64,000 bases of DNA from Dallia pectoralis (taxonomy: Eukaryota; Chordata; Actinopteri; Esociformes; Umbridae): positions 13,788,767-13,852,766 of the forward strand of contig CM055730.1 of NCBI GenBank assembly GCA_029465975.1, read 5' to 3'. The position numbers and the translations under genes were made by a program. Of this stretch, positions 45,089 through 57,380 are shown one piece after another (within the stretch, counting starts at the first letter, position 1; every line of letters begins with the position of its first letter). Under the pieces are notes generated by a model. The model saw nothing but the letters and a program-made list of their open reading frames with translations. It had not been told where the DNA came from and did not search any database.

Positions 45089-45469
45089 CAGAGGTGGGAC
45101 AAAGTCATTGTTATGCAAGTCACAAGTAAGTCTCAAGTCTTTGCCCTCGAGTCCCGAGTCAAGTCGAGTCAAAGATGAGGCAAGTCCCGAGTCGAGTCAC
45201 AAGTCAAAGCCAACAAGTCTCAAGTCGAGTCCAAAGTCCTACCATTTTAGTTTCGAGTCATTTCAAGTCATCTTACCACAGAAATAAAATGTATACAAAT
45301 CATGTATGTCTGTAAGATTTGTATTTATTTAAACCTCTTTTTATACAATGACATTAATCAAATGCAGTAAAAAAATGAAAATTTAATTTCACAAAAATGC
45401 TTGTATTTCAACAGCATTTGCACTAGAACAATGCACAGCAACTTCAGTCCTGTATTGTATTGACCTTAG

Positions 45470-46220
45470 GGCTGGACGATATGGCAAATTTTTATATCAC
45501 GATATATTTCTTAATTTCGGTCGATACGATATAATTCCGATATCGATATATACAATATAAGAGCCTCAGAAAAATTGCCATGAACACCCACAACGGATGT
45601 CTGTACCTACAATCTTCTGAAAAATACATTTGCCAAGTCTTTTGAGCCTCCTCCTATAAAACTAAATAATATTTTAGAAATAAAACGGTACAAGTAAATT
45701 AAAGTTCACCTTTTATTTGATTTTAACCTTTATACAAACAAGTAAAGTCAAATAACCAATTTGACTCTGAGACTGACCTTATTAATATATTTAACTTTAA
45801 ACAATAACATAGGCTGATTATATTATTCTTTACACAAAACTTCTTGCAACAAAACTTGTTCTATAAACATATCGTTTAACGTTAGTGAACATGGTAGACA
45901 ATGAAGAGGTGAGTTCATGAGTTCGCTACGTGACCGTGGATTTAGAGAAGCTCATGAACGCGCATGTTGCTATCGGTTGCAACATGCGCAGAGAATGAGA
46001 GTGCCCAAAAGCGCATGTTCATCATGACGTCATGGGCCAGTCAACGCGGAAGATCCAAGCTACATGTTGGCTTTAATGCGCTTTTGAGCCTCTCATTCTC
46101 CGGCACATTTAGATCACGCTGAAACCTGAAGTTTATCAGATCTCTTAAACTTGCCATGTTGGAGATCAGCAAAAATATTGAAATATCGTAAATGTGTTTA
46201 GAAATCATATCACCGTTATT

Positions 46221-46221
<1 letters not shown>
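45470..46221. repeat. nested repeat inside the hAT element
   Basis: It starts GGGCTGGACGATATGGCAAA with alternating ATATCGATATAT, like a second group of fish non-autonomous hAT elements. It contains partly palindromic, GCATG-rich sequence (45955-46030). The right terminus is not identifiable; CGTAAATG and ATATCACCGTTATT near 46190-46220 belong to the family as I remember it. Boundaries are approximate. Confidence 0.45.
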
Positions 46222-46305
<84 letters not shown>

Positions 46306-46330
46306 TGTGCGTGTGCGTGTGAGCGTGCGC
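46222..46330 (+). repeat. (GT)n / (GTGC)n microsatellite
   Basis: More than 30 GT units, then GTGC repeats and a GTGTGC mixture. The long Cys/Val and His/Thr frames across it are artefacts. Confidence 0.97.
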
Positions 46331-46560
46331 AGCTCCGTCTGTAATTTCGACCCGCATGTTTTGCAAATTGCAACTCTTTTTTGTCGACTACCTCGTAATT
46401 TTTATAGCCAAACGAAACTATCTTCGGTGTCATTTTGCCAACTGGCGCGTTGTTGCTTGGGCTTCATTGGTTGTCTTGCAATGTGCCTGCTTAGATGCTG
46501 CAAATTCATGACTCGAGTCTGACTCGAGTCCAAGTCACATGACTCGAGTCCACACCTCTG

Positions 46561-46568
46561 TAAACCAC
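46561..46568. repeat. 8-bp target-site duplication of hAT (right)
   Basis: TAAACCAC, identical to 45081-45088. Confidence 0.92.
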
Positions 46569-49241
46569 AAATAAAACCTATCAGCATCCTACAAAGAAAG
46601 TCTGAAATCACTGAAGGCAAGTGAGGGTAATTATGTACGGATAACAATTGCTTAAGTGACTGTTGATATATTCCATTCTCTAATTAAATACAAAGAAGTT
46701 TACTTTTACGTGGGATATTATTATCGACGTCGAGAGCAAAGTTCACCTCAGTTGCATTAAGCAGTGACGTTATTGGGTTTGATACTATTGTTCTCATGAT
46801 CAAATAGTCCAGGCATCACACATTCCCTCGGATAACATAACTAAGGGAATGTGAAAATGGCGTACGTTGAATAAATGCAACATTGTGCTCTTATCTGACC
46901 TCGATATCCCACCAACCAACATCTATGAATGTAACCTCTCTCATTACACATTCCCCATACATTTAAACTGAACAATGACATACAGCGGGACACTGGACAC
47001 TTTATTCTGACCGACAGCATAAACTCCTCCTCCCATGTGCTGATGTTAGGATTTCTATGCCGTGCGCCAGCTGTGTGTCGGGGATATTCTTGGCCCCATA
47101 AAACATACTATGACCAAATAACCTTCCCTATCTGAATTACCTGTGATCACTTGGCATAAGTTAACACAGCACAGAAAAGCTAACGTTCGGCGCACTTAAA
47201 ATAATTTTTTTGAGTCAGTGCAATGGTCATATGTGTATGTATAATTCCCTGCAGCGTTCATTAGAATTAACAAATATTAAGTTCTGCCTGCATTATCTTA
47301 CTACCATTGAAATAGCTTACGGCTGTATTTAGTTCAAACGCCTATGCCTTTTGCAAAGTGCAAATTGAGAAGGTCTGCTGTTCCAAGTGTAATTCAATTA
47401 AAGCAAGATCCTAAAGGGGCTAAACACTGTTAATGCCTTCATTTCTGAGTTAAATAGATGGACTTTCCTTAATTGCAGTGTTGGCTAGTAATGCACAGTT
47501 TTTTCACTTGGCAAATTAAGCGAACTATTAGTTCAGCGTTTAGACACGAAACAACAATATAGTAAAGAGCAAAAAAACCTGGTGCATAGTAATGGTTAAT
47601 TAAAATCGGTTTCACATTCCCAGATATTCTGCTCCAAGAATGCACTCCCTCCCCACACGCCACAACATACTGCACCAATCGAGGGCATGGCCAAATCAAG
47701 GCCGGTAATATGACACACCTTACACGTTTGGAATCATGACAACTTCCTCCAGAATTAAAAACCTATTGGGCTACATTTGCACACATGATGCATACTGAGA
47801 TTAAAAACAAAACGACATGCTTTAGGTAGTACTCTGCAATATGACAACTGGACCCTGTGGTCTTTATAGAAATGAAACTTAAAGTATTGTAAAATGGGAT
47901 TAAATATTTTATTATTGAAACTATATGCGTTTAATTAATCTGTTTAATCCATTGATGGGAATCTCTAATGTTCTCCTAAGGTCCCATTATTGATCACTTT
48001 AAACTTTGAATTCAATGGAGAATGTTATGCTGCATCTTGACACATTTCTTTCCATTTTATTAACAAAAACATAATAATAATGTTTCATAAAACAGTTATC
48101 AAAAGAATAATAGGCTATACCTGATGATAAATCTCAGACTGAGTAGAAATGACCGTATGTAATTATGTAGATGAGCATACACTAGATAAATGAGCGCCCT
48201 GGTCTACGGTAATGATTGATTGGATTTGCCGTGAACAAGGCTAAAATAATAGTACAATTTTTCTGCCCTTCAAGCCCTTGAGTTTTTTGACCTAGCAGAT
48301 GCTCAAACCCTAATTCCCTACCTAAGCCCTTCATACCGCCATCTCTGGTCTGAAGTCCATCCAGAATCCTAATCAGCTCTAGGCTTACTATGCGTCCCAC
48401 CGTGATGAAACCGGTATCCACACGAAGGCAGAAAAGCGGATTCCCTTCCATATTTAGAAAAACATCTGAAGCCCAAACTTTAATCAAACATTTTTAATAA
48501 CTCCATGCTATTGATGTGACAAATATTAAAATGCAAAAAAAAGATGACAATGACAGGAGAGAAACTCATTTTAGACCGTGTGAACTAAACAGGAACGGAC
48601 TCGTTTTTGAGCCCTGACTGTGCCACTTGCTCAAAAGCCATATAGGCAATTACAATTGGCTAGTATCACCCAGGGCGGGTGAGGCATTGCAAGTGCACAA
48701 TTCCAGATCTCATTGTGCTCTAGTGACTTCCTCCAGTCTGTCGGGCACCTGCAACGCTAACTAAGATCCTCAGGTGAGTGAGCACACAGACATTGACCCA
48801 AAAATAACCTTGTTGGATGAGCAAGCTGGAAAGGAAGCTGAATGGTTTGTTGCAGACGCTATGGATGAAGGCTTGACAAGATATGTACAACTGGTTAGAC
48901 TGGCACTGTATCAAAACCCTGATGCAGTCAACGTGAGAAATCTCTCATTCAGTCCGTCGTCAAGGCCGTTGACACTAATTGCGAACAGGTTGTCATTCCA
49001 AAAAATTATGTGAAAATCTTCAACACTCTGAATTGTTACAATTACAAGCAATTAAATGTGTTGAAATAGTAGAATATTGTAAAATAAGGACAAACAAATG
49101 AATAGATCACAATACAATGCGCTGTAAGGAGCAGATCCACCACACATTAAACAACAGTAGGCTGTTGACATCACAAGCCAAACTTGAGTTTCATCTGTAT
49201 TGTTTCCTAATCATATCAATATCATAAAAAACACCAGCTTT
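46569..49241. other. no gene recognised
   Basis: AT-rich non-coding sequence without repeats that I can name. The frames at 48182-48487 and 48774-49013 lack motifs. Confidence 0.5.
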
Positions 49242-49350
49242 GTTATTTAACCTTGATTTAACCAGGTAGGCCATTTGAGAAGAAATTCTTTGGAGATTGA
49301 ACCCAGGAGCTCGTGCATACAAAGCATGCACTCTACCAGAGAAACATGTT
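49242..49350 (-). repeat. tRNA-derived SINE, copy 3
   Basis: On the minus strand: CTGGTAGAGTGCATGCTTTG, TATGCACGAGCTCCTGGGTT, CAATCTCC, then TTCTCAAATGGCCTACCTGG and TTAAATCAAGGTTAAATAA. The B box is GGTTCAATCTC, the tail is the family tail, and the 5' end (start of the A box) is degraded. Confidence 0.82.
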
Positions 49351-50599
49351 CCGAGTTCTTTCTGAAAACCACCGGGAAGGGCTCTAAAATACATTGATTG
49401 AAAAGCATTTTTCTGTAATGGTCAGAGTTAATTTAAGATTTAATTTAATTTCTGAGCTCCAATATATAGTCTTAAGGTATCATTGTAAAAGTGTTATGTA
49501 ACAATTATTTCATTGGTTCTCCTTTCGACATAATTGTCAGAGAAAGGAAAATCAATAAAGCATGTAATTGACTGGACCACCCTATCTACAAACAAATGCA
49601 AGAAATAACACGTTTACGAGACAAATACCTTTAGAAGAGCATGTAGCAATTTCATCACAACATGTCTACATACTCTCATCAAATCCTGTTACTTCGGTTC
49701 TCAGCCTCACAGAGATGGCATTATCTTTCGTCCTGTTAAAGAAAAGAAGGTTGAGAGGCGATACTGAGATTTACACTGACCATGCAGAAAAGATTTATTT
49801 CTTTCTTAGGAAAATCTTCACAATATAAATCCCAAAGTAAAGGTTACAAGGTGGGCTCTCCTGTCATCCATTTTCCCAGCCGGGCAAATGCAAGAAAACA
49901 GCATAATTAAATGAAAATAAATTGCAGGCACTTTGAAAAATCGCTGGTGATTTTGTTCATCCCAAAGCATTGATTCTGGCCGAGATTAGCATAGCCTGTA
50001 AAGAATTATTCATCACTAAAACAGGCTATACTAATTAAAGCCAGAATCATCCATTCAATTCTTCAGATTCCAGCCCTTAAAGTAATACAGTCCATTTGCA
50101 CCGGGTCACTGCAAAATAAAACGTGGCGTCAGTTAACAGCATTGGATGGAATGGTGACAGATTAATGGTGATAAATTACAAGACCAAGTGACAGATCTGC
50201 TGATATACTGGCTAACACGAATCATAATCCACATTCGTTTGGTAAAAACTGAGTTGAAATGACATTATGTATTCTTTTTTGCACTGTCATTTATATATAT
50301 TTTTTAAAATATATCTGCAGTAAAAGCACATTTATATAATTTCACAATATTTCCCCACAATTAATGTTTTGGTTGCATACGAAAGCACGTCGTAAAATGC
50401 ATAATTTGTAATAGTCAACTGAAGACGAACCAGACGCTTTTGGCTAATAGTAATCAGCTTCAATAAGACACGCTATTATCTCTGCTCAAATGGTGCAAGG
50501 CAAGTCCTGATTGAGAAAACAAGGACTGAACCTGTTATTTTGCTGGGTGTTAGGTATCCCCGCTGAGATTTCTGTGATGTCCACTTCTGTGATGAACCC
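49351..50599. other. no gene recognised
   Basis: Non-coding sequence, no repeats recognised. Confidence 0.5.
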
Positions 50600-50940
50600 T
50601 AAGACAACACTTTAGGACTACCTGGCCTGATGGCCCTTAGCCGTCCCTGTTCAAAGACCACAGGGTTGTGCAGCTGTTCTAGGTATCGTTTGCGGTGGTC
50701 TTCGTGGAACCTCTGTGTACTGTCACTGTCGCAACCAAGACTCAAACTGCTAGTTGCAATGACCCAGCTGTATTGTTCTGATGTCGGCCATATTAGACTA
50801 CCAGGTCACTCACACAACATTCTACACAGTGATTTCCAGGCACACATTTACCTGAGGGGGTTTCCTTCTCTGTTCCACATCAGCTGCTATAGTTTGACAC
50901 TGTTGCTTTTATTGTCTCCAGCAATATACAAAATAATCCC
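50600..50940 (+). repeat. degenerate L2-like LINE 3' region
   Basis: ACTACCTGGCCTGATGGCCC, then TCCCTGTTCAAAGACCAC, CAGCTGTTCTAGGTATCGTT and GGTGGTCTTCGTGGAACCTC resemble, with many changes, the 3' untranslated region of a LINE that is abundant in salmonids. The match is from memory and weak; the 3' tail is missing. Confidence 0.35.
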
Positions 50941-53249
50941 ATTTTGTTATTCCGACTGACTAGAACTGGATTTTTGTTTGATGACACCATTGTTCATGCC
51001 GTGAGGTAATTTTAAGTCGCCCTCTGATTTGCTTCCTATTTTGGTAAACTGGTGAGATAAATGTTATGTTCGGTGGTTTTACGAACCACACCTTATAACT
51101 ATAGTATTCATATTAATTACGAGACAGAAGACAACTGTATTGAACCGTTTAATTTCCACGCAATTGAACATTCGCCTTTTACCCAGAATGCCATACTCCG
51201 AACTACGGCAAGTAGGAAGGTATAAAGTATACCCTAATATATAACAATAAATGTTAAGGCCTACTACATGGAACATCACCACAGCGTATTAGTATGGAAA
51301 CCTTTTACCAAATATCACAGTAAATAAACATTTGTTTGTATTTATCACATTGGTTTTGTTTTACAATTCAAAATATTGATATTGATTATTTTATCTCACA
51401 AAATTTTTTGGGGTTAAATATGACAGCTTCATAGTACAAAATAAAGTAATTGAAACTGTAATACTTCAGGTATTGTTAACCAACACAGCGGGATCTATCA
51501 GTAAAGTGCACATGTTCCTGCAGCCTCAATAAGTTCAACACAAAATGTACGGTTTGACATTCATTAACATAGCACTGATGAAAAATTCCCTGTCTAATTT
51601 AATTCATGTCATTAATCACAATGCATAATTGAATGTGTTTGACCGAATTAATAATGAATTATCCTGTTGAAAAATGTCGCTCAATTCATATCAATTGTAG
51701 CCGGAATATAAAACAACAATTTATAATGTATTTGGGATTTGAGCATTTACCCAGCAAACAGCAACAGAATGTCCAAGGGAAACATAATTGTGATGTTAAC
51801 AATTTCATCAGGATTCAACAATATCAATGTACTTGCATTTTATTCTTTGAAACATGCAAATACCTGACATTTTCTAGACAGGATGTTGTACTACCAGGCT
51901 GTTATAAATTCACTGAAATTAATTAACTACATAAAGGTACATGCATTAACTTAACACTCCACAATGCAAAACAACTGACCATTTCTAAACTGAAGATAAA
52001 CATTAATTAATTAATTAATATTATTATACTTCCTTACTTTGGTTACAGTGAGGCTTTGTTGAACTGCGCCTCAACATTCAAAAAACAAAGGTATATTTTA
52101 GTAATTTAGCAAATCCTCTCATTCAGAGAAACTGTCACCAAAGTATAAACGCTGACGTTGCTAGATGGGACATCCACACCACAACTAAGAACTCCTTCCT
52201 CAACGACAAAGCAAACATCAGTTAAATTGAGATTTTAGGAATCACATCTATAGTATTGAGTTTGAAAAAATAAACTAAAATAATAGATTTAGAGAGAAGT
52301 ATAACAATTTTTTTATGCTCAACCTTAATTTTATTCAGAACCCATTGTCTTTTCCTATTGTAACTAACCATTAAATGACATATACAACTTAAAATAAACC
52401 CCAGAATGGGCTCAATTAGACAACTCCAGTTGCCCGAAAACAACAAGAACACCGGCCTCATATTTCAACGGGTTTCAACTGGCTAGCAGCAGCAATATCA
52501 AACCACCAGAGGAAGATCCTGGGTCGCTATCACAGCCAAGCAGGTACGTTTGGGTAAATGCTTTATGTCTAGAGAGACAGACTAAACTGGTGGAAATGAG
52601 AATTCAACAAACCCCCCCCCCAACCAGCAACCGAGAAGAGGAAGAGATGAGGACACAACCTAATCAAAAATATATGCAATTATTTAGTTACAAGACACCC
52701 AATGTGTATATAAGTAAAACGACACATTTTAGCTGCAGTAAAGATGTGTTTGTCAGATGTACTTCATTTTAGAAACTGTGTGTATTGTGAATATTGTTGG
52801 ATTTTCAGGGACCAAAGTGCCCCTTTGTACAGCTATGTCTTGTGGCGATTGATACCATCTGTCATTCGATATGCATCGTGAGAACTCCCAGGTTCATGTG
52901 GAAGTCCGTTTGAAAAGCAACGGAAGCGATGGCTTCAGATGATGAAATAAAGAGAGATGTGTGAAATGCAGTCACCTAACAAAGTGCATTGAAAATGTTT
53001 CTCTCACCTTGGCAACCTGTCATTTGGCATTCCGATGACAAAAACAATTGAACTTCTGGCGTGATACAAACCAGTTCTGAAAGACCTTGTGGAAGGGACT
53101 GAAGAATCTATAAAGTATCTTAGTCCAGGTATCAAGAACAATCTCAAACACAACTCAGCCCAGCAGTTGCACTGTGGTCATGGTCAGGCAGAAATACAGA
53201 TGCATTTATACGAAACAGCACTACGAAATGAGAACATTATTGGCGTACA
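50941..53249. other. no gene recognised
   Basis: AT-rich non-coding sequence with an (ATTA)n patch near 52003-52025. No exon signals were found. Confidence 0.5.
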
Positions 53250-54036
53250 TTACAATCAATTAGACCCCTTGACTTTTTGCTCACTTTTAAAACAGGTGTG
53301 CCAATTTGTTCCCCTATAATCATCCTTGACTCAGTTCTCCAGTCCCCGTCTCTTATCCCCATAACATGATGCTTCCGCCACATTGACTTACCATAGGTAT
53401 TGCATTTGCCAGCTAATGAGTGATACTATTTTTCAGCATATCTCTGCGTCATATTTGTTTAAAAAAATAATTTGGTTACTTAGATGGCCAGACAGCCAAC
53501 ACTAGGAATAGTGTTGGTTCCAAACTTCTTCAATTTTCCCCACTGTCGCCCAGGGAACTTGCAAGGCTTTGGTGTTAACAGATAACCTACCCGAGATGTC
53601 TTAGCAGAGTTCTATCTCAGAGGTCTACAGAGAGTTTCAAGGACTTCAGGACTAGCTGTTTGCTCTGAATTGCTTGTGAAGTGAAGGACCTTTCATTGAC
53701 AGGTGTGTGTCTTTCTAAATCATGTCCAATAAATTCAATTTGACACAGGTGGACTCAAATTGACTTCTAGAGACAACTCAAGAAAAATCAAGGAGCACAG
53801 GAAATGCCTGTAGCTGAATTTTGAGTTCAGTGGTAAACGATCAGAATAAGAATTTACGTGAGATATTTCAGCTGTTCAATGAATTGGCGCACATTTCTGG
53901 CAATGCATGTTTTTACTTTTTCATTATGGGATAATGTGTGTAGATTGAGGACACTATTAAATCAACTATCAATAATTATGTCTTAAAAAAGAAAAATTGG
54001 ACATGAATCAGCCTCAATACTTTCTGAATGGACTGT
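53250..54036. mobile_element. non-autonomous Tc1-type element with both ends
   Basis: The left end at about 53260 (AGACCCCTTGACTTTTTG) and the right end CTCAATACTTTCTGAATGGA (to about 54036) correspond to the two inverted termini of the salmonid-type Tc1 family. The right subterminal words ATTATGGGATAATGTGTGTA (53924) also occur in the 36.8-kb copy. The interior (ACAGGTGTGTGTCTTTCTAA, AATCATGTCCAATAAATTCA, CACAGGTGGACTC) belongs to a widespread non-coding member of this group. No transposase frame is present. Confidence 0.75.
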
Positions 54037-54165
54037 AATCTTTCTAAATAAATAAAGTCCTACATATAAACATATATTAGAACAACTCCAGTAGTCAGTG
54101 GTAGGTAGAGGGAAGCGTGGCTTTTTTGCTTATCTAAGGAGCTGTGAAGGATTCAGTTTACTCAC

Positions 54166-54274
54166 CAATGGTTTGGGCAGTGTGAAGTGGCTGGATGTCA
54201 CCTTTCAGTGAAGTGGATTTCAGTGTCTGTGCCGTCCACTTGTACATGCTAATCCTCTGGCAGGGTCTTTGTGT
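54166..54274 (-). other. candidate spliced exon (109 nt) upstream of chrm3
   Basis: On the minus strand a long pyrimidine tract (CTTCTTTCCTCTCCC, then TTTTCTCTCCCCCTC) leads to CAG at 54277-54275. 109 nt later CCATTG is followed by a GTGAGT donor (54165-54160). Both splice signals are near consensus. The interval is open in one frame and includes an ATG (AGCATGTACAAGTGG) whose frame stays open to the donor. It lies 42 kb upstream of the chrm3 start on the same strand. It could be a 5' UTR exon of chrm3, since muscarinic receptor genes have several such exons. It could also be an N-terminal exon, or an exon of an unrelated transcript. The peptide matches nothing I know. Confidence 0.5.
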
Positions 54275-56999
54275 CTGGAGGGGGAGAGAAAAGGGAGAGG
54301 AAAGAAGTGAAAGTCTTAAATAAACAGAGGGAGTTTTATAGCCTAGACCAGTCCATGATATACATTGATGGAGCCTCTTCTCAGCATATATACTCACCAG
54401 GAAATGCTAACATTCAATGACAACGTAGTCAACATAACAACCAACCCATCGAATGAACTGAACAGGGAACTTTAGAATAACATATTGGAATGCAATTACA
54501 CAAGTGATCATTATAAATGGTTTTGCGCCATATAATTTCTATGCTGTCTGCGACAAGCATTATTCGTTTTTTAATAAAAGAAAACATCTTTACTCTTTAG
54601 CTTCTTCACCAACTCAGGAATGTTTTTTTTCATCTAACAAAATCCCAAGGAATTTGTGGAAAGAACTATGTTCCCCAACAGACCCGCTCACGGAATACAT
54701 TCTGCGCTAAACCAGAAGTTGATTTTTGTCACCTAAAAAAGAGCATGAACTGTTCTTCTTTAATTTGGATTTATTACCAACCTACAATGCATAAGTGCCT
54801 TCTGTAATACTTAAAAGTCAGACTGCATTTTTGTAACCGACTTTGTAAAGAACGTGAGCCACAGCTTATTAGCACTGTGTCACCACAGAGTGCCAGATAT
54901 AATTAATGTATAAAGTGAACAACAATAGACCATCAATTGAACCTTGAGAAACTCCTTTGTTAATTCTGATTCAAGCTTATCAGTTATAATAGCCTAGGTT
55001 CTATCCTTGAGGTAATTGTAAAACCATTGGCCCAAAGAAGACATTTGCGGTACGACTGAGTGAGCTCTCCAGCTTCACTCAGCCCTACTTGCTCTGCATT
55101 GCTTGGTATGTAGGAAATACAATTTATTTAGAATTTTTTTAAATGTAAGAGAAAATATCAACCCAGGAAAATAAAATGACTTAAATACTTTGGTAAACCT
55201 GTCTTCTTCTGACGCTGTACTGACAAATTACAACATCTTCATGGGTGTCTATTGGCATATTAACAGTATAAAGCATTCCAACGGCACATTTTCATTTCCT
55301 ATTAAGATCGGTGACCTCAATTTGCAAATTGTATGCAGCTTTTAACAAAGTGGGCAAAGACATTCATATAATGACCATAGAAAGGATATGGAGATAGAGT
55401 GAGACAATTAGCATGTTCCCAGCTAACTTCCTTAATCTGTAAAGAAAGGTTAATGTTGCTCTTAATATGCAGGAAGCACGGATGGGATAGCTTTCCCTCT
55501 ATAATAAGGAATGGAAATAATCTGACACAGAATTTTACAACACAATAGGCCATTTCTAATCTGCGTGTGTGCCAGTGTGTATGTGACAGTGAGTGTGGCT
55601 GACTGAGAGGACTTCATGTATTTTCATAATGAGGTTATAATGAGGACGTACTTACAGTAAGTCATGTACTTATTACTGACCACAATTGACGCAATAAAAG
55701 GGCAGGAACTATTGGTCAGGTCAGGAGCTTCAAATGTACTTAGTTGTAAATTGTCCGTACGCTGGTCGTAAAAACACGAACGCCCTTAATAGCACATGTG
55801 AAACAAAAATGGAACAGCTCAAAGTTTAAACCGCAGTGGCTGAGCCCTAGCCGAGCGACCTGTGAAATTCATTTGACAGTTTGGGGGAGCGTGGCAGCTA
55901 CAGGACACAACCTTGGTTTTACTGAAGCTTTGGCTAGCCCATTTTCCTTTCAGCACATGGCCAGAGAGTGCTCATGCGGGGGGATATTAACTAAAACCCA
56001 TTGCGTTTTTTAAGGTAACGCTATCATGCGCGCTACAGTATTCGCGGATGTTACATTGCTATCCGATTCCACCACCTATTTATCTTCATCTCAAACTGGA
56101 GGAAGAAAAACGATATGAAAAACAAAGTGAAAAGTGCAGTTGATTTGTTTTGATTAATTTAGGAGGTGTGCGATGTGTCATGAAAAAACGTCACGGCATG
56201 TGAAAACAACACCAGTTGATTTGTAAACCCACCTACAAATATGCACACTTGTTCTGGTCCTGCTAATGAGCCGGATTGGTCAAAGCCTAATTATTGTAGA
56301 GCAAAAACCTATTATAAAGTCATGATGTACTTAAGTCAATATTTTGACCAGCTGTGCTACTGGGCCGAGGAATGTGTGAGAGAGGCCAAGTCCTGCCTGA
56401 GAGTGTGGTGTGGAATGAAGACTCCAGTTTCCAGGCAAGTGTGAGAAAATCCATCTGTATGCAGAGATAACGCCTAGTTAGCATGCCAAAGACACTTCTC
56501 TGTACCATAAGGGAATGTGGAATAAATCGCAAAAACAATTTTGAACGATCACTTGCATGATAAAAACACTTTTTGAATTTTATTCAACCAACAATGAATA
56601 GAATAACCTGTCATTGTCACGGAAGAAATCATTTCCATACAAAGAGTGGGGAAAGTCATAATGTGGGGTGGAAAAGAGGCTTGAGTTGAGACACATCCTG
56701 AAAAGGTCACTTTTCAATAACGACAGATTTTCTTTTGTAACGTTGCATTTCTCATATATCGCCTGAACCATCAACTACAGGACATACCTTACATTAGCTT
56801 AGGTTTGATTCAGTGTCTACGAGAGTTTTAAGGCGAGAGATACTGCCGTTTGCATTTTCTCCAGGTGAACAGCCCTCACAAACACGGCCGTTCAACAACG
56901 GTTAAATGAAACAGCACTTATCGAGCCAGGCGACCTTTTTCCGCTGTTTGAAGCTCTGTCTCAGATGACTCCATGCGTATCCGTTTTGATGGACAGGGG
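54275..56999. other. no gene recognised
   Basis: Non-coding sequence; probably intron or upstream DNA of the transcript containing the 54166-54274 exon, if that exon is real. Confidence 0.45.
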
Positions 57000-57380
57000 T
57001 CGTCATGGATACGGACATGTTTGCATCTACGCAGCTCCGTACGCAGCAGGGTGTGAGCCACTGTGTGTTGTGACACATTCCCCCGTAACCATCAGTAACA
57101 TTTTCTGTGACTGGTGCCATGATAGACCATCTGTTGGTTCGTGCCAGACTAGATGGCCAGCCTTGCCCTCGTGCATCGATGAGCCCTGAGCGCCCACTCT
57201 GTCGCCAGTTTTTGTCCCATCTTGGACAGCTGTCGGTAGGTACTTACCTCGGCTGATCGGAAGCCTTGTTGTTTCAGAGATGATCTGACCCAATCGTCAG
57301 GCCAAAACTATTTGGCCCCTTTCAAAGTCTCTCAGTTGACTCCTGTCCATTTCTCCTGTTTGTATACTGCAAACCTCCCC
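57000..57380 (-). mobile_element. DNA-transposon fragment (Tc1/mariner-related repeat)
   Basis: The words TGTGTTGTGACACATTCCCC, TCTGTTGGTTCGTGCCAGAC, GTGCATCGATGAGCCCTGAG, CTCTGTCGCCAGTTTTTG and AGAGATGATCTGACCCAATC follow the order of a non-coding repeat that is frequent in fish genomes. The related words GTTGACACATTCCTCCCTTA and TTTCAGAGATACTTGA occur in the element at 63246-63740. The orientation is uncertain and both termini are missing. Confidence 0.55.

Larger units (their letters stand above)
45089..46560. mobile_element. non-autonomous hAT DNA transposon with internal insertion
   Basis: Termini CAGAGGTGGG (45089) and CACACCTCTG (ending 46560) form the inverted repeat of a common fish hAT family. 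An exact 8-bp duplication, the hAT hallmark, surrounds them. Subterminal regions are dense in AAGTC/GAGTC words (45110-45260 and 46505-46555), typical transposase-binding arrays. There is no transposase frame. A second repeat appears inside from about 45470 (GGGCTGGACGATATGG then ATATCACGATATAT), running to about 46220, followed by a (GT)n tract. Confidence 0.93.

Noticed and set aside
46041..46522. His/Thr and Cys/Val repeat peptides
   Set aside because: Translation of the (GT)n tract in the hAT element.
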